Shown piece by piece: positions 16,420-26,000 of a stretch of DNA of 39,522 nucleotides. The position numbers and the translations under genes were made by a program. Location: assembly GCA_026988315.1 (NCBI GenBank), contig JALSLJ010000088.1:1-39522 (forward strand), read 5' to 3'. Under the pieces are notes generated by a model. The model was not told where the DNA came from and searched no databases. It was given only the letters and a program-made list of their open reading frames with translations. Each line of letters begins with the position of its first letter. The first letter of the stretch is position 1. The stretch is from Sulfurimonas sp. (GTDB lineage Bacteria; Campylobacterota; Campylobacteria; Campylobacterales; Sulfurimonadaceae).

Positions 16420-17208
16420 CTATCGCTTAAGATTATTTACTGTTTGAAGCATTTCATCACTTGTCGTTATTACTTTCGAATTAGAATCATACGCTCTTTG
16501 ACCTGATATAAGGTCAGTTAACTCAACAACAAGTTCAACATTACTCAACTCAACAAAACCTTGTCTTAATTGCCCTAAACCATCAAGACCTGGTGTTCCC
16601 TCAACAGGTTGACCTGAACTATCAGTCTCAATATATAAGTTATCTCCCATAGAGTGAAGACCAGCTGGATTTATAAAATTAGTAAGTGTCATTTGACCTA
16701 TCTGTGTTGCTTGCACCTGTCCTGGTTGAACAACAGTGATTGTACCATCTGTACCAACACTAATATTGGTTGCATCTGGCGGGATAACGACTTCTGGAAT
16801 AACTTTATAACCATCACTATTTACTAAAGTTCCATTACTGTCAACTTTAAATGCACCATTTCTTGAATATACTTCTGTACCATCAGCAAGCTCAAGTTTA
16901 AAAAATCCTCCACCTGTAACTGCAAGGTCAAGTTCATTATCGGTTTGCTTCAAACTTCCTTCTGAAAAAATTTTACTAACTGCAGTTGGTCTTGAACCAA
17001 GTCCAACCTCTATACCAGTAGGACTCTTTGTTACATCACTTGTAGCAGTACCTGCGTATTCCATAACAGAGTACATAAGATCAGCAAATTCTGCACGAGA
17101 TTTTTTAAATCCTATTGTATTAACATTCGAAATATTATTGGCTGTTACATCTATTTGTGTCTGCATACCCAACATTCCTGTTGAAGCAGTATATAATGAT
17201 TGCATCAT
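16420..17208 (-). CDS. flgG: Flagellar distal rod protein FlgG
   Basis: Builds the distal rod of the flagellar motor, exported by the flagellar type III system. The 262 residues fit exactly. The N-terminal rod signature LYTASTGMLGMQTQIDVTAN and NNISNVNTIGFKK are present, as is the C-terminal motif NVELVVELTDLISGQRAYDSNSKVI, which makes the coiled-coil D0 domain. AGGAGTT lies directly upstream of the ATG, 11 bases after the flgF stop, so flgF-flgG are one operon. Confidence 0.97.
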   Translation of the reverse strand: MMQSLYTASTGMLGMQTQIDVTANNISNVNTIGFKKSRAEFADLMYSVMEYAGTATSDVTKSPTGIEVGLGSRPTAVSKIFSEGSLKQTDNELDLAVTGGGFFKLELADGTEVYSRNGAFKVDSNGTLVNSDGYKVIPEVVIPPDATNISVGTDGTITVVQPGQVQATQIGQMTLTNFINPAGLHSMGDNLYIETDSSGQPVEGTPGLDGLGQLRQGFVELSNVELVVELTDLISGQRAYDSNSKVITTSDEMLQTVNNLKR

Positions 17209-17219
17209 CTCTTAACTCC

Positions 17220-18041
17220 TTAAGCTTTTTTAGCAATTTTTTCTATTGCATCACGATTCATATCATTCATCTGAGTATCCATTGCTTTTTGATACATCCC
17301 AACTAAACGATTTGTCTCAATCATCTGTGTCATCATCTTTACAGCATTTACATTACTTCTTTCCACAAAACCCTGAATAACTGCGCCACTCTCTTCTAAG
17401 CTTTTTAGTTGCTGCACATCTTCGTAGCTATATAGATTGTCTCCCTCTTTTTGAAGAAGGTTGATATTATCAGGCTGTACTACAAACAGCTTAGAATTTA
17501 ATGTTAACTTTGCAGAATTTGGTAAATTTGTATATAACTGCCCATTTTTATCCATCTCTATAATAGTGTCTTGTTCAGTAAAGCTAATGCCATTACCTGT
17601 CTCAAAATAATCACTAGGTAAAACTTCATAGCCCTGCTTTGTAACTAGCCTACCTTCATCATCTTTAGTAAACGAACCATCCCTAGTAAGTTTAGCTCCA
17701 TCTGGAGTTTTAACAAGAAAAAATAACCCTTCCCTTGAAAGAGCAAAATCCAAACTATTTCCAGTTTGTTGCATATCACCAAGTGATTGATCAGTATATG
17801 AATCAACTATTTGAGGGGCTCTCGTCATTGTTCTATTTAGAAACTCTGCTGCTTCTTTTGTATGGTTGTTATTTGGCAGTTCATCTCTTGCTTCTTTATA
17901 AAGTCGCATAAAATCACCAATAACTAAGTTATCTTGTTTAAAACCAGCAGTATTAACATTGGCAAGATTATTCGATATGGTATCTAGCCGATTAAACTGT
18001 GTAACCATTCCCGCTGCCGCGCTATAATAACCTGTCTGCAT
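17220..18041 (-). CDS. flgF: Flagellar proximal rod protein FlgF
   Basis: Proximal rod component of the flagellum, 273 residues. I chose ATG 18039-18041, giving the canonical start MQTGYYSAAAGMVTQ; a longer frame to 18137 would run through the sigma54 promoter and into a repeat element. The rod signature RLDTISNNLANVNTAGFKQ and the C-terminal SNVNAVKMMTQMIETNRLVGMYQKAM are clear. It is the first gene of the flgFG operon. Confidence 0.95.
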   Translation of the reverse strand: MQTGYYSAAAGMVTQFNRLDTISNNLANVNTAGFKQDNLVIGDFMRLYKEARDELPNNNHTKEAAEFLNRTMTRAPQIVDSYTDQSLGDMQQTGNSLDFALSREGLFFLVKTPDGAKLTRDGSFTKDDEGRLVTKQGYEVLPSDYFETGNGISFTEQDTIIEMDKNGQLYTNLPNSAKLTLNSKLFVVQPDNINLLQKEGDNLYSYEDVQQLKSLEESGAVIQGFVERSNVNAVKMMTQMIETNRLVGMYQKAMDTQMNDMNRDAIEKIAKKA

Positions 18042-18075
18042 AAAATCCCTTTCTGTGCATCTATTTTCTTTCTCA

Positions 18076-18093
18076 TAGCAAAGAGTGTTCCAA
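18076..18093 (-). promoter_or_regulatory. Sigma54-type promoter of flgFG
   Basis: On the minus strand TTGGAACACTCTTTGCTA has GG and GC separated by 10 bases, the sigma54 (RpoN) -24/-12 spacing, with one change from TGGCAC. It lies 34 bases upstream of the flgF ATG, as expected for rod/hook genes in Campylobacterota. Confidence 0.75.
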
Positions 18094-18122
18094 AAAATCA
18101 AAAGGTTTACAATACAATAAGT

Positions 18123-18230
18123 TAAGTCCTGAGTCAAAAAGATGGCTAATGCGAGACAAAAACCAGCAGGAGCTACAGCTAGTCCTACAAATATATGCCT
18201 AATTGGTGTTATTTTTGATTTAGGACTTAT
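18123..18230. repeat. 108-bp non-coding inverted-repeat element (short form)
   Basis: The ends TAAGTCCTGAGTCAAAAA (18123-18140) and the reverse complement of the right end, TAAGTCCTAAATCAAAAA, match at 16 of 18 positions. The interior matches the 230-bp element in two blocks: 18144-18183 against 29006-29045 (29 of 40, ungapped, mostly transitions) and 18179-18201 against 29113-29135 (19 of 23). No open reading frame. It lies 30 bases upstream of the flgFG sigma54 promoter. The rest of the 18042-18329 gap contains no other feature. Confidence 0.75.
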
Positions 18231-18329
18231 TCAAAATACCTCGAAAACATTTTCCATAATTTTTCATGAATCCACTTATAATAAATTTATTTTGTTATAA
18301 TTACCCATTAGAAAATCAGGAATTTATAA

Positions 18330-19064
18330 ATGCAAACATTTGGAATATTTTCAACAAATATTGATCTAGAATACTTAACAAAACAATACATCTATCTTCC
18401 ATTGGAAGATGAAACTATAGATACGAAAGAGTTAAAAGCTCTTCTAAAAAACAAACGCAAAACTGTTGCTGGCACCATATTTTTATATAATCCAACTATG
18501 AGTCCTCTCGGATACAATAATGAATCAACTCTTGCGGAACAAGGGTATGAGTTTGATGGTGAATACTGTGAACTTAACTTCGATGCTAATTGTAATCTTT
18601 TTGCAACTGCATTAAAAAAAGAGTATAAAGGCAAGCTTGTAGAGATTAAATACCTTTTTAATCTCAATAAAGCCAACATTGAACCAACTCCTATCTTAGA
18701 AGAGTTTGATGCTGATTTAGATAGATATACAAGTAATCAACTCACCCGTTATGACAAAAAACTAAACTATCAAGACTATTTAAACATGAGTCTAAATGGT
18801 AAGTGGGTTTTCTTTGCCTCTGGAAACAAATATGACAGACACCATAAAGAGATTATCAGATATGCAAGAAGTTTAGCTGCCCATGTAAAAAAACTCGGCA
18901 AAGAGATATCTTTTATGCATGATAGAAACTATGATGCGGAGGAATCAGTGGATGTTGCGTATTTCCTACCTCCAATTGCAGCTGGAAAACTAAAAGATAT
19001 TCGTGCTAATGCTTTTAAAAATGCCTTTAGAACAAACCCACCAACTATTCAAAGAATAGGATAG
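18330..19064 (+). CDS. Conserved-looking protein of unknown function
   Basis: A 244-residue cytoplasmic protein without signal peptide or membrane segments. It is rich in Tyr, Asn and Lys. Recognisable stretches include the N-terminal FGIFSTNIDLEYL, a central LNGKWVFFASGNKYDRHHKEII and AHVKKLGKEISFMHDRNYD. I do not recognise a family. An ATG with weak upstream GGAA serves as start; codon use looks like the neighbours, so it is probably a genuine gene of the lineage. Its position upstream of, and divergent from, flgFG may be coincidental. Confidence 0.65.
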   Translation: MQTFGIFSTNIDLEYLTKQYIYLPLEDETIDTKELKALLKNKRKTVAGTIFLYNPTMSPLGYNNESTLAEQGYEFDGEYCELNFDANCNLFATALKKEYKGKLVEIKYLFNLNKANIEPTPILEEFDADLDRYTSNQLTRYDKKLNYQDYLNMSLNGKWVFFASGNKYDRHHKEIIRYARSLAAHVKKLGKEISFMHDRNYDAEESVDVAYFLPPIAAGKLKDIRANAFKNAFRTNPPTIQRIG

Positions 19065-19163
19065 TAATATTTGCTACAAATGAGTAGTTTAAAGATTTTT
19101 TCTTAGATATACAAAGAAGTTTATATAAAATCAATGCTTCTATTAATCGTAAAAGAAGAGATA

Positions 19164-20288
19164 TTAGAGTTTTTTAGCCCATCTAGCAAAAAATCTTGCT
19201 GGGCTAATTCTCTCACTAATTTTTTCACCACTTAGTATATGTTTTGTTAAAATCTTTGCCAAATATGGTGCTAAAACAAAACCGTAACCACCATTTCCAT
19301 TTATCATATACAGATTTGGGTAGTATAAAAACTCTTCAAAATCAGGCTTTTTAACTCTGATTTTTCTCATAGAAGTTGCAAGTGTCTCTTTGGATAAGAC
19401 TAAAGAACCTAAAAGCGGCATATAATCAAATGAGCCTGACCTGAGACCTGTATAATCATTTATAACCTCTACATTTTCAAGGTTCATGGTTCTGGAGGCT
19501 TTTTCTAAGAGTTCAGCACGCCCCTCTTCAAGGTTGTACTTTTCTTTATTTTTTTGTGGATGGTAGTGAACATTATGGGTAGCCCCTAGAGCTAAAACAC
19601 CATCTTTACTCGGGCTTATAGATAAGAACTGATGAATTGAGTAGGGATTAGGAGTTGTTGTTTTCACATCAATGCGGTGTCCCCAAACTCCTCGTATCTG
19701 GATGTAAGGCTCTTTTATAACAGCCTCATATGCACCAGTTGCTAAAACTACATCTTTAGCAGTATAGGTATCATTAATAATCCACACCCCTTCATCATAA
19801 ACTAAACTGGTCACTTTTTCTTTTACAAACTTAGCATCCCTGCTCATCGCTTCACACATCCCTTTAGCGTTTACAACACCAGCGTCCATATAGATACTCT
19901 CTTTGTCTTTTACTTGAGGCTCTAGTGATTCTAAAAGCTCTTGAGGTTGGGTTTTCATCTCTAAGGGTGTGTTTTGTTTATAATGTCTTAAAATAGCAGA
20001 GTCTTTCTCATCATGAGCGATGTGCAATAGTGGAACTTTTGTAAGCAGATGCCCAAAGTTTTTCTCATAAAACTCCATACTGTAAACAAAAGCATCATGG
20101 AGTAAATCTTTGAGCTCACCAGACTTGGAAAACTTAGGAGCGATAAAAGCACCAGCGGCACCACTGCCACCACTCGCAATACCTCCCATATCAAAAATGA
20201 CAACATTTTTATTTTTTTGCGTTAATTCATAAGATACACTACATCCATTGATTCCAGCGCCGATTATTGCTACATCATACAAATTCAC
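19164..20288 (-). CDS. FAD-dependent oxidoreductase, DAO family (MnmC FAD-domain-like)
   Basis: A 374-residue D-amino-acid-oxidase-fold protein with the dinucleotide motif VAIIGAGINGCSVSYEL at the N-terminus and the GSGAAGAFIAPKFS loop. VVLATGAYEAV closes the FAD site, and the C-terminus has LRSGSFDYMPLLG and NGNGGYGFVLAPYLAKIL. The two last motifs and the IRGVWGH segment are like the C-terminal FAD domain of MnmC, which oxidises cmnm5-tRNA to nm5-tRNA, but the MnmC methyltransferase domain is absent. Alternatives are glycine oxidase or a D-amino acid dehydrogenase. It is divergent from tgt, another tRNA-modification gene, which fits but does not prove a tRNA role. Confidence 0.7.
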   Translation of the reverse strand: MNLYDVAIIGAGINGCSVSYELTQKNKNVVIFDMGGIASGGSGAAGAFIAPKFSKSGELKDLLHDAFVYSMEFYEKNFGHLLTKVPLLHIAHDEKDSAILRHYKQNTPLEMKTQPQELLESLEPQVKDKESIYMDAGVVNAKGMCEAMSRDAKFVKEKVTSLVYDEGVWIINDTYTAKDVVLATGAYEAVIKEPYIQIRGVWGHRIDVKTTTPNPYSIHQFLSISPSKDGVLALGATHNVHYHPQKNKEKYNLEEGRAELLEKASRTMNLENVEVINDYTGLRSGSFDYMPLLGSLVLSKETLATSMRKIRVKKPDFEEFLYYPNLYMINGNGGYGFVLAPYLAKILTKHILSGEKISERISPARFFARWAKKL

Positions 20289-20408
20289 TCCAGTTTATTA
20301 TATTTCTAATATTATCTACTTTATTGTTAATAGGAAGTTTATTGTCAACTTTTTACAGCTAGGATACTTATTTTAAAACTTTAAAGCTAACATTATGACA
20401 ATTCTAAA

Positions 20409-20435
20409 TTGAAATGAAGATTTTACAAGTATAAT
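20409..20435 (+). promoter_or_regulatory. Putative sigma70 promoter of tgt
   Basis: TTGAAA (20409-20414) and TATAAT (20430-20435) are separated by 15 bases. This would leave an untranslated leader of roughly 70 bases before the tgt ATG. Confidence 0.45.
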
Positions 20436-20462
20436 ACACCAATATTATAAAGCACTGCCTAG

Positions 20463-21629
<1,167 letters not shown>

Positions 21630-21744
21630 TAAATATTTTTTATCTATGTTAAGTATTTCAAAATCCAAAATTTAGCTTTTCCAAATTAAGTATAAACAAG
21701 TAATAAATAGTTAAAATTTCATAATTATAAAAACAAGGACTTTT

Positions 21745-22296
21745 TTGTTAAACCTTCCAAATGCGTTAGCATCACTTAGAATACTACTAGCACCTTTAAT
21801 GTTTTGGATTATACTTAATCCTGAATTTTTTACAGATAATGGCTATCATATCACATGGAACTACTACTTCGCATCACTTTTGTTTGTACTTGCATCTGCA
21901 ACTGATTTTTTTGATGGTTACATAGCACGAGAATGGAATCAGATGACAGTCTTAGGAGCTATACTAGATCCTTTAGCAGATAAGATGCTTACTCTTGCTG
22001 CATTTCTAGGGCTTATGATGATTGGTGAGGCTTCTGCTTGGGCAATCTATATCATCATTGTTCGTGAGCTTTTCATCACTGGAATCCGAACAGTTGCTGT
22101 GAGTGAAGGGATTAGCGTGAAAGCTTCATGGGCTGGAAAAATAAAAACTGTAGCACAAATGATTGCCATAGGTTTTTTACTTATGCACTGGCCTTTAGGG
22201 ACAGAGCTTCTTTGGTTTGCAGTTGCACTTACAGTCTATTCAGGACTAGAATATCTTTGGGGTTTTAGAGCTGCAATAATAAAGGAAAACAAATAA
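21745..22296 (+). CDS. pgsA: CDP-diacylglycerol-glycerol-3-phosphate 3-phosphatidyltransferase
   Basis: Inner-membrane enzyme that makes phosphatidylglycerol phosphate from CDP-DAG. It starts with TTG at 21745 (AAGGA five to ten bases upstream), giving the canonical N-terminus LNLPNALASLRILLAP. The CDP-alcohol phosphotransferase motif is complete: D-F-F-DGYIAR-x8-G-x3-DPLAD (about residues 54-76). Several membrane helices follow. Length 183 is normal. The stop overlaps the ATG of rseP (TAATG). Confidence 0.95.
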   Translation: MLNLPNALASLRILLAPLMFWIILNPEFFTDNGYHITWNYYFASLLFVLASATDFFDGYIAREWNQMTVLGAILDPLADKMLTLAAFLGLMMIGEASAWAIYIIIVRELFITGIRTVAVSEGISVKASWAGKIKTVAQMIAIGFLLMHWPLGTELLWFAVALTVYSGLEYLWGFRAAIIKENK

Positions 22297-23348
22297 TGAG
22301 TTGGTTAGTATCTTTAGGTGTTTTATCTGCACTTATCTTTTTTCATGAGCTTGGGCATTACGCAGCAGCCAGACTTATGGGTGTTTATGTAGAGGTTTTT
22401 AGCATAGGTTTTGGTAGTAAGGTAGCATCATTTAAAAAATGGGGAACTGAATGGAAAATCTCTATGATTCCACTTGGCGGATATGTAAAGATGAAAGGTC
22501 AAGATGACAGCGACCCTGCAAACATTAGTCTCGATGATGACAGTTACAACACTAAAACACCTGTGCAAAGAATCTTTATACTTCTAGCTGGTCCTGCCGC
22601 AAACTTTGTTTTAGCATTTATACTCTACTTTATCATTGCACTCGGTGGTCCAAATATACTCTCTCCTGTTATTGGTCAGGTTGTAAAAGACTCACCTGCA
22701 TTTGTTGCTGGACTTGAAACAAATGATACGATTCGCTCTATCAACGGTACAAATATCTCTACATGGAAAGATATGGCTGAGATTATCACAACATCTGAAG
22801 GATCACTTAATATAGAGATACAAAGAGATGGTTTTATTGAGTATAAAATACTTACTCCTAAAATCACTGAAACAACCAATATATACAATGAAATAGTACA
22901 AAAAAAGATGATAGGAATTGGGAGTGCTGGGGTTACTCATAAACTCGAATTAGGTATAGGTGAGACTTTATCCTACGCAACGGAACAAACAATATTTGCT
23001 TCTACTCTCATCTTCACTGGTGTAAAAAAACTTCTCTTTGGTGAGGTTCCAGCTGAGGATTTAGGCGGGGTAATAAGCATAGTAAAACTAACCTCTGATG
23101 CAACGGATGCAGGTTGGATGGCAGTACTATTTTTTGCGGCACTTATCTCTGTAAACTTAGGTGTTTTAAATCTACTTCCAATCCCTGCATTAGATGGTGG
23201 ACATATAATGTTTAATCTCTATGAGCTTATCAGAAGAAAAGCACCAAGTGAAGCTGTTATAATTAAACTCACAATAGCTGGATGGGTAGTTCTTTTCTCA
23301 CTAATGGGGCTTGGACTTTATAATGATATAAATAGATTAATGGGATAA
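22296..23348 (+). CDS. rseP: RIP metalloprotease RseP
   Basis: Site-2 intramembrane protease with a PDZ domain, 350 residues. Zinc motif HELGH is in the first membrane helix (about residues 16-20), followed by GFGSKVASF and the LGGYVKMKG beta-hairpin. A PDZ domain spans about 120-190 (GQVVKDSPAFVAGL), and the distal NLLPIPALDGGHIMF carries the third zinc ligand. In proteobacteria RseP cleaves anti-sigma factors and remnant signal peptides; the substrate here is not known. Coupled to pgsA by a one-base overlap. Confidence 0.96.
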   Translation: MSWLVSLGVLSALIFFHELGHYAAARLMGVYVEVFSIGFGSKVASFKKWGTEWKISMIPLGGYVKMKGQDDSDPANISLDDDSYNTKTPVQRIFILLAGPAANFVLAFILYFIIALGGPNILSPVIGQVVKDSPAFVAGLETNDTIRSINGTNISTWKDMAEIITTSEGSLNIEIQRDGFIEYKILTPKITETTNIYNEIVQKKMIGIGSAGVTHKLELGIGETLSYATEQTIFASTLIFTGVKKLLFGEVPAEDLGGVISIVKLTSDATDAGWMAVLFFAALISVNLGVLNLLPIPALDGGHIMFNLYELIRRKAPSEAVIIKLTIAGWVVLFSLMGLGLYNDINRLMG

Positions 23349-23362
23349 AAGGAATGAAGATA

Positions 23363-24037
23363 ATGAATGAAGTTGAATACAAAATATATATAGATGATAT
23401 AATTAGAAGAGTTGAAACAGCTAGACTTAAAGTAAATGATTACCATATTGTAAAAATCATAGCAATTAGTAAATACTCTACTCCTGATGATATACAAAAA
23501 CTTTACAAAATAGGTCAAAGAGCTTTTGGTGAAAATAAGGTTCAAGACTTAAAAGTAAAAACTCAAGAACTTGAAGAGTTGCCACTAGAGTGGCATTTTG
23601 TTGGAAATTTACAAAAAAACAAAATAAATAATTTGCTAGATATAAATCCTGCCCTATTTCACGCATTAGATTCTCTTGAGTTAGCACAAGAGCTACAGAA
23701 GAAGCTTGAGGCAAAAGAGATGACTCTTGACACTCTCCTTCAAATAAATTCTGCAAAAGAGGAATCTAAATATGGTGTAATGCCAGAAATTGCATATGAA
23801 GTATATACAAAGATACAAAAAGAGTGTCCAAATATCAACCTTAAAGGTGTTATGAGCATTGGTGCACATAGTGATGATAAAGAGATTATTAAGAAGAGTT
23901 TTGAGATAACCTATAATATTTATAAATCTTTAAATGGAGCAACAATTTGTTCTATGGGGATGAGCGGTGATTTTGAGCTTGCTATTGAGTGTGGCTCTAA
24001 CATGGTTAGACTTGGCTCGGTTTTATTTCCTAAGTAA
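23363..24037 (+). CDS. YggS family pyridoxal-phosphate homeostasis protein
   Basis: PLP-binding fold-type III barrel without known catalytic activity, involved in PLP and amino acid homeostasis (YggS/PROSC/PipY). The PLP lysine lies in IIAISKYSTPDDI (about residue 36). Also visible are RAFGENKVQDL, the WHFVGNLQKNKI motif, and the C-terminal SMGMSGDFELAIECGSNMVRLGS phosphate site (quoted in parts: SMGMSGDFE and GSNMVRLGS). The ATG at 23363 is preferred over 23354 because AAAGGA sits at a proper distance from it but abuts the earlier one. Third gene of pgsA-rseP-yggS. Confidence 0.92.
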   Translation: MNEVEYKIYIDDIIRRVETARLKVNDYHIVKIIAISKYSTPDDIQKLYKIGQRAFGENKVQDLKVKTQELEELPLEWHFVGNLQKNKINNLLDINPALFHALDSLELAQELQKKLEAKEMTLDTLLQINSAKEESKYGVMPEIAYEVYTKIQKECPNINLKGVMSIGAHSDDKEIIKKSFEITYNIYKSLNGATICSMGMSGDFELAIECGSNMVRLGSVLFPK

Positions 24038-24049
24038 CTTTTTTAAAGA

Positions 24050-24070
24050 TAGTGTGGCAAAGCCACACTA
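24050..24070. terminator. Strong hairpin between convergent yggS and delta-CA genes
   Basis: TAGTGTGGC-AAA-GCCACACTA is a perfect 9-bp GC-containing stem with a 3-base loop. It lies 13 bases after each stop codon and is flanked by TTTAAA-rich sequence on the minus-strand exit side, so it probably terminates both transcripts. Confidence 0.65.
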
Positions 24071-24082
24071 CTCAATATAAAA

Positions 24083-24916
24083 CTATTTTATCTCAGATAG
24101 TAGTTTTGGATCAGTTACCAATTTTCTTACACCATGAGCATGGTCTTCTTTAAACACATTATCGCCATCACACCATTGACCAATTGTTTTAATGTCAAGC
24201 TTAGCACATTGGGGACGAACACTCCATGTTGCTTTATAAGGTGAACATTTAGTGTAATCATTATAACTTGGTCCTGTTGTAGAACCTATAAATTCAACTG
24301 ACTTTCCAGTATTTGTAGGAATAGCCTTTGGTTGATGAAGACCATTAACTATATTTCCATCATATGTAAGTTTAGTAAAATCTAAAGCATTTGAATCATT
24401 AACTAAAGTAAATACTTGAGTTTCAACACGAAGATTTGGATTTGCACAACTATCAGATACACATGAACCTAAACCTTTACCAGGTTCAATGTCACATGAA
24501 GTAAATACCCAATGAACTTCGATAGTATCACCTGGAACTAAATCACCATGTTTACCTTTACAGATTTTTTCCTCTGTTGGTTTCAACTCAGCTGGGGAAA
24601 GTGTTTTACTTATACTGCACTGATAACCACTATCGTAACCATGTTCACCATCACCTGCATAAATTGAAAATTCTTTTGCTTTATGCTCAGCATTTTCATG
24701 AAAATGTATATTACATAAATTTAGATTTTTATAACTTGGGGCAATAGAGATAAGGTGTTTGTTTTCACCAAAAAGAGAATCTATATCTCTTGGTGTTTGC
24801 GGACCATAACCTTTGCACATACCCTCGTTTTCGCTCTCACTATGTGCACTAGCCATTAAAGAACTACTCAATAAAGCAACACACACACTACTAGTTAAAA
24901 ATTTACTTATATTCAC
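24083..24916 (-). CDS. Exported delta-class carbonic anhydrase-like protein
   Basis: A 277-residue protein with a signal peptide (cleavage near LMASAHS). The start is GTG 24914-24916, with AAAAGG eight bases upstream. The body contains YGPQTPRDID, NLCNIHFHENAEHK and VHWVFTSC. The His-x-His plus later His pattern resembles delta carbonic anhydrases first known from diatoms (putative carbonic anhydrase family, Pfam 'CA_like'), where three His bind zinc. About ten Cys suggest periplasmic disulfides. Periplasmic CO2/bicarbonate interconversion would suit an autotroph. The degraded alpha-class enzyme directly upstream suggests functional replacement. Family assignment is from motif memory. Confidence 0.78.
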   Translation of the reverse strand: MNISKFLTSSVCVALLSSSLMASAHSESENEGMCKGYGPQTPRDIDSLFGENKHLISIAPSYKNLNLCNIHFHENAEHKAKEFSIYAGDGEHGYDSGYQCSISKTLSPAELKPTEEKICKGKHGDLVPGDTIEVHWVFTSCDIEPGKGLGSCVSDSCANPNLRVETQVFTLVNDSNALDFTKLTYDGNIVNGLHQPKAIPTNTGKSVEFIGSTTGPSYNDYTKCSPYKATWSVRPQCAKLDIKTIGQWCDGDNVFKEDHAHGVRKLVTDPKLLSEIK

Positions 24917-25003
24917 TATACTAACCTTTTTTTTAAAATACTCATGAAGTATATCAAAAAAAACATTAAAATATCATAAAACAATCTTATATTTAAGAGT
25001 GGA

Positions 25004-25252
25004 TTATTTCATAACATTTCTAGCATTTATTTTTCTAAATAGGTCTGTTGTATGCACAAAGAGTGACCTTCAAGGAGAAAAATTTTACCATCTATTTGAT
25101 TTTTGCCATCTTTACACATACGATAATCTGATAATAAATCACCCCCAGTTTGATAGACCAACATAACCCCAGTAAGTTCCTCCACTTGCTAACAAAGTCT
25201 TACTTAACAAAGTAGCAAGAAGAGCACCTGCCAATATGTTACTTAATTTCAT
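25004..25252 (-). pseudogene. Decayed remnant of an alpha-class carbonic anhydrase
   Basis: Read on the minus strand from ATG 25250-25252, the frame gives a signal peptide (KLSNILAGALLATLLSK, then LLASGG) and TYWGYVGLSNWG, then stops at TGA after a GGGGG run (about 25141-25145). One base shifted, it continues DLLSDYRMCKDGKNQ. These pieces match the alpha-CA N-terminus pattern (HWGY...HWG-DLSP-Y-MC-GKNQSPI). Next comes IDGKIFLLEGH and, in a further frame, LFVHTTDL, resembling the later alpha-CA ME-H-VH segment, so a large internal deletion and at least two frameshifts are implied. The zinc ligands are not complete; it cannot be functional. It fills most of the 24917-25396 gap; the rest is AT-rich and empty. 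Confidence 0.7.
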
Positions 25253-25396
25253 CAAATAACATTTTTTAATATTTTTGAAATCATATCTATTTTTTATAAA
25301 CTACAGCTAAAGTAAAAAAGTATTTATATATTTGATGAAACTTTAACAAAATATGCGATACTATTTTAAAATTTTGAAAATAATAGTTAAGGAAAT

Positions 25397-25996
25397 ATGT
25401 TGAGTTTAAAAAACGATATTAATATGGTAAAAGAAGAGTTAAATTCTGAAGAGAAATTTTTTGAAAAAGCTGTAATGACAGAAAAGTTTGTAAAGAGATA
25501 TAAAAACTTAATGATAGGATCTCTTGTAGTTGTTGTTGCAGTAGTGGCTGCTAATATTGCTTATGACATCAACAAACAAAACAACATAGAATCTGCAAAC
25601 CAGATACTTTTAACACTCAGTGCAAACCCAGACAATACACAAGCCTTAAAAGAGTTAAAAGATATAAGTCCAAGATTGTATGATGTATGGCTTCTCTCAA
25701 AAGCTATTGTAGCTAAAGATATGGCAACATTAAAAGAGCTTAAAAGCTCAAAAGTTATGCTTGTTGGTGACTTATCAGCATATGAACTAGCACAAAACTC
25801 TAAAGATATTGACGCGTTAAATGATTATGCTTCAAAACAAAACTCTATCTATAGGGAATTAGCACAGGTCCAGTCTGCTGTAATGCTAATGCATGAAGGT
25901 AAAACAGATTTAGCACACCAAAAACTTGCAACTATAAGTGAGCAATCTTCTTTATACAAAGTAGCTCAAGCCTTGCTTCATTATGGAGTAAAGTAA
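25397..25996 (+). CDS. YfgM-like membrane-anchored protein with helical repeat domain
   Basis: A 199-residue protein. A cytoplasmic N-terminus of about 38 residues is followed by one membrane helix (NLMIGSLVVVVAVVAANIAY) and a periplasmic helical region (about 65-199) with TPR-like repeats (ALNDYASKQNSIYRELAQVQ, AQALLHYG). Topology, size and position directly before a BamB-like gene match E. coli yfgM-bamB. YfgM works with PpiD at the Sec translocon, so an envelope-protein chaperone role is likely by analogy; the sequence itself is divergent. Confidence 0.65.
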   Translation: MLSLKNDINMVKEELNSEEKFFEKAVMTEKFVKRYKNLMIGSLVVVVAVVAANIAYDINKQNNIESANQILLTLSANPDNTQALKELKDISPRLYDVWLLSKAIVAKDMATLKELKSSKVMLVGDLSAYELAQNSKDIDALNDYASKQNSIYRELAQVQSAVMLMHEGKTDLAHQKLATISEQSSLYKVAQALLHYGVK

Positions 25997-26000
25997 AACT

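Noticed and set aside
25004-25252. Intact small exported peptide of 37 residues in the gap upstream of the delta-CA
   Set aside because: The first frame does give a signal peptide and a short tail, but the shifted frames continue as carbonic anhydrase sequence, so decay of a larger gene explains it better.
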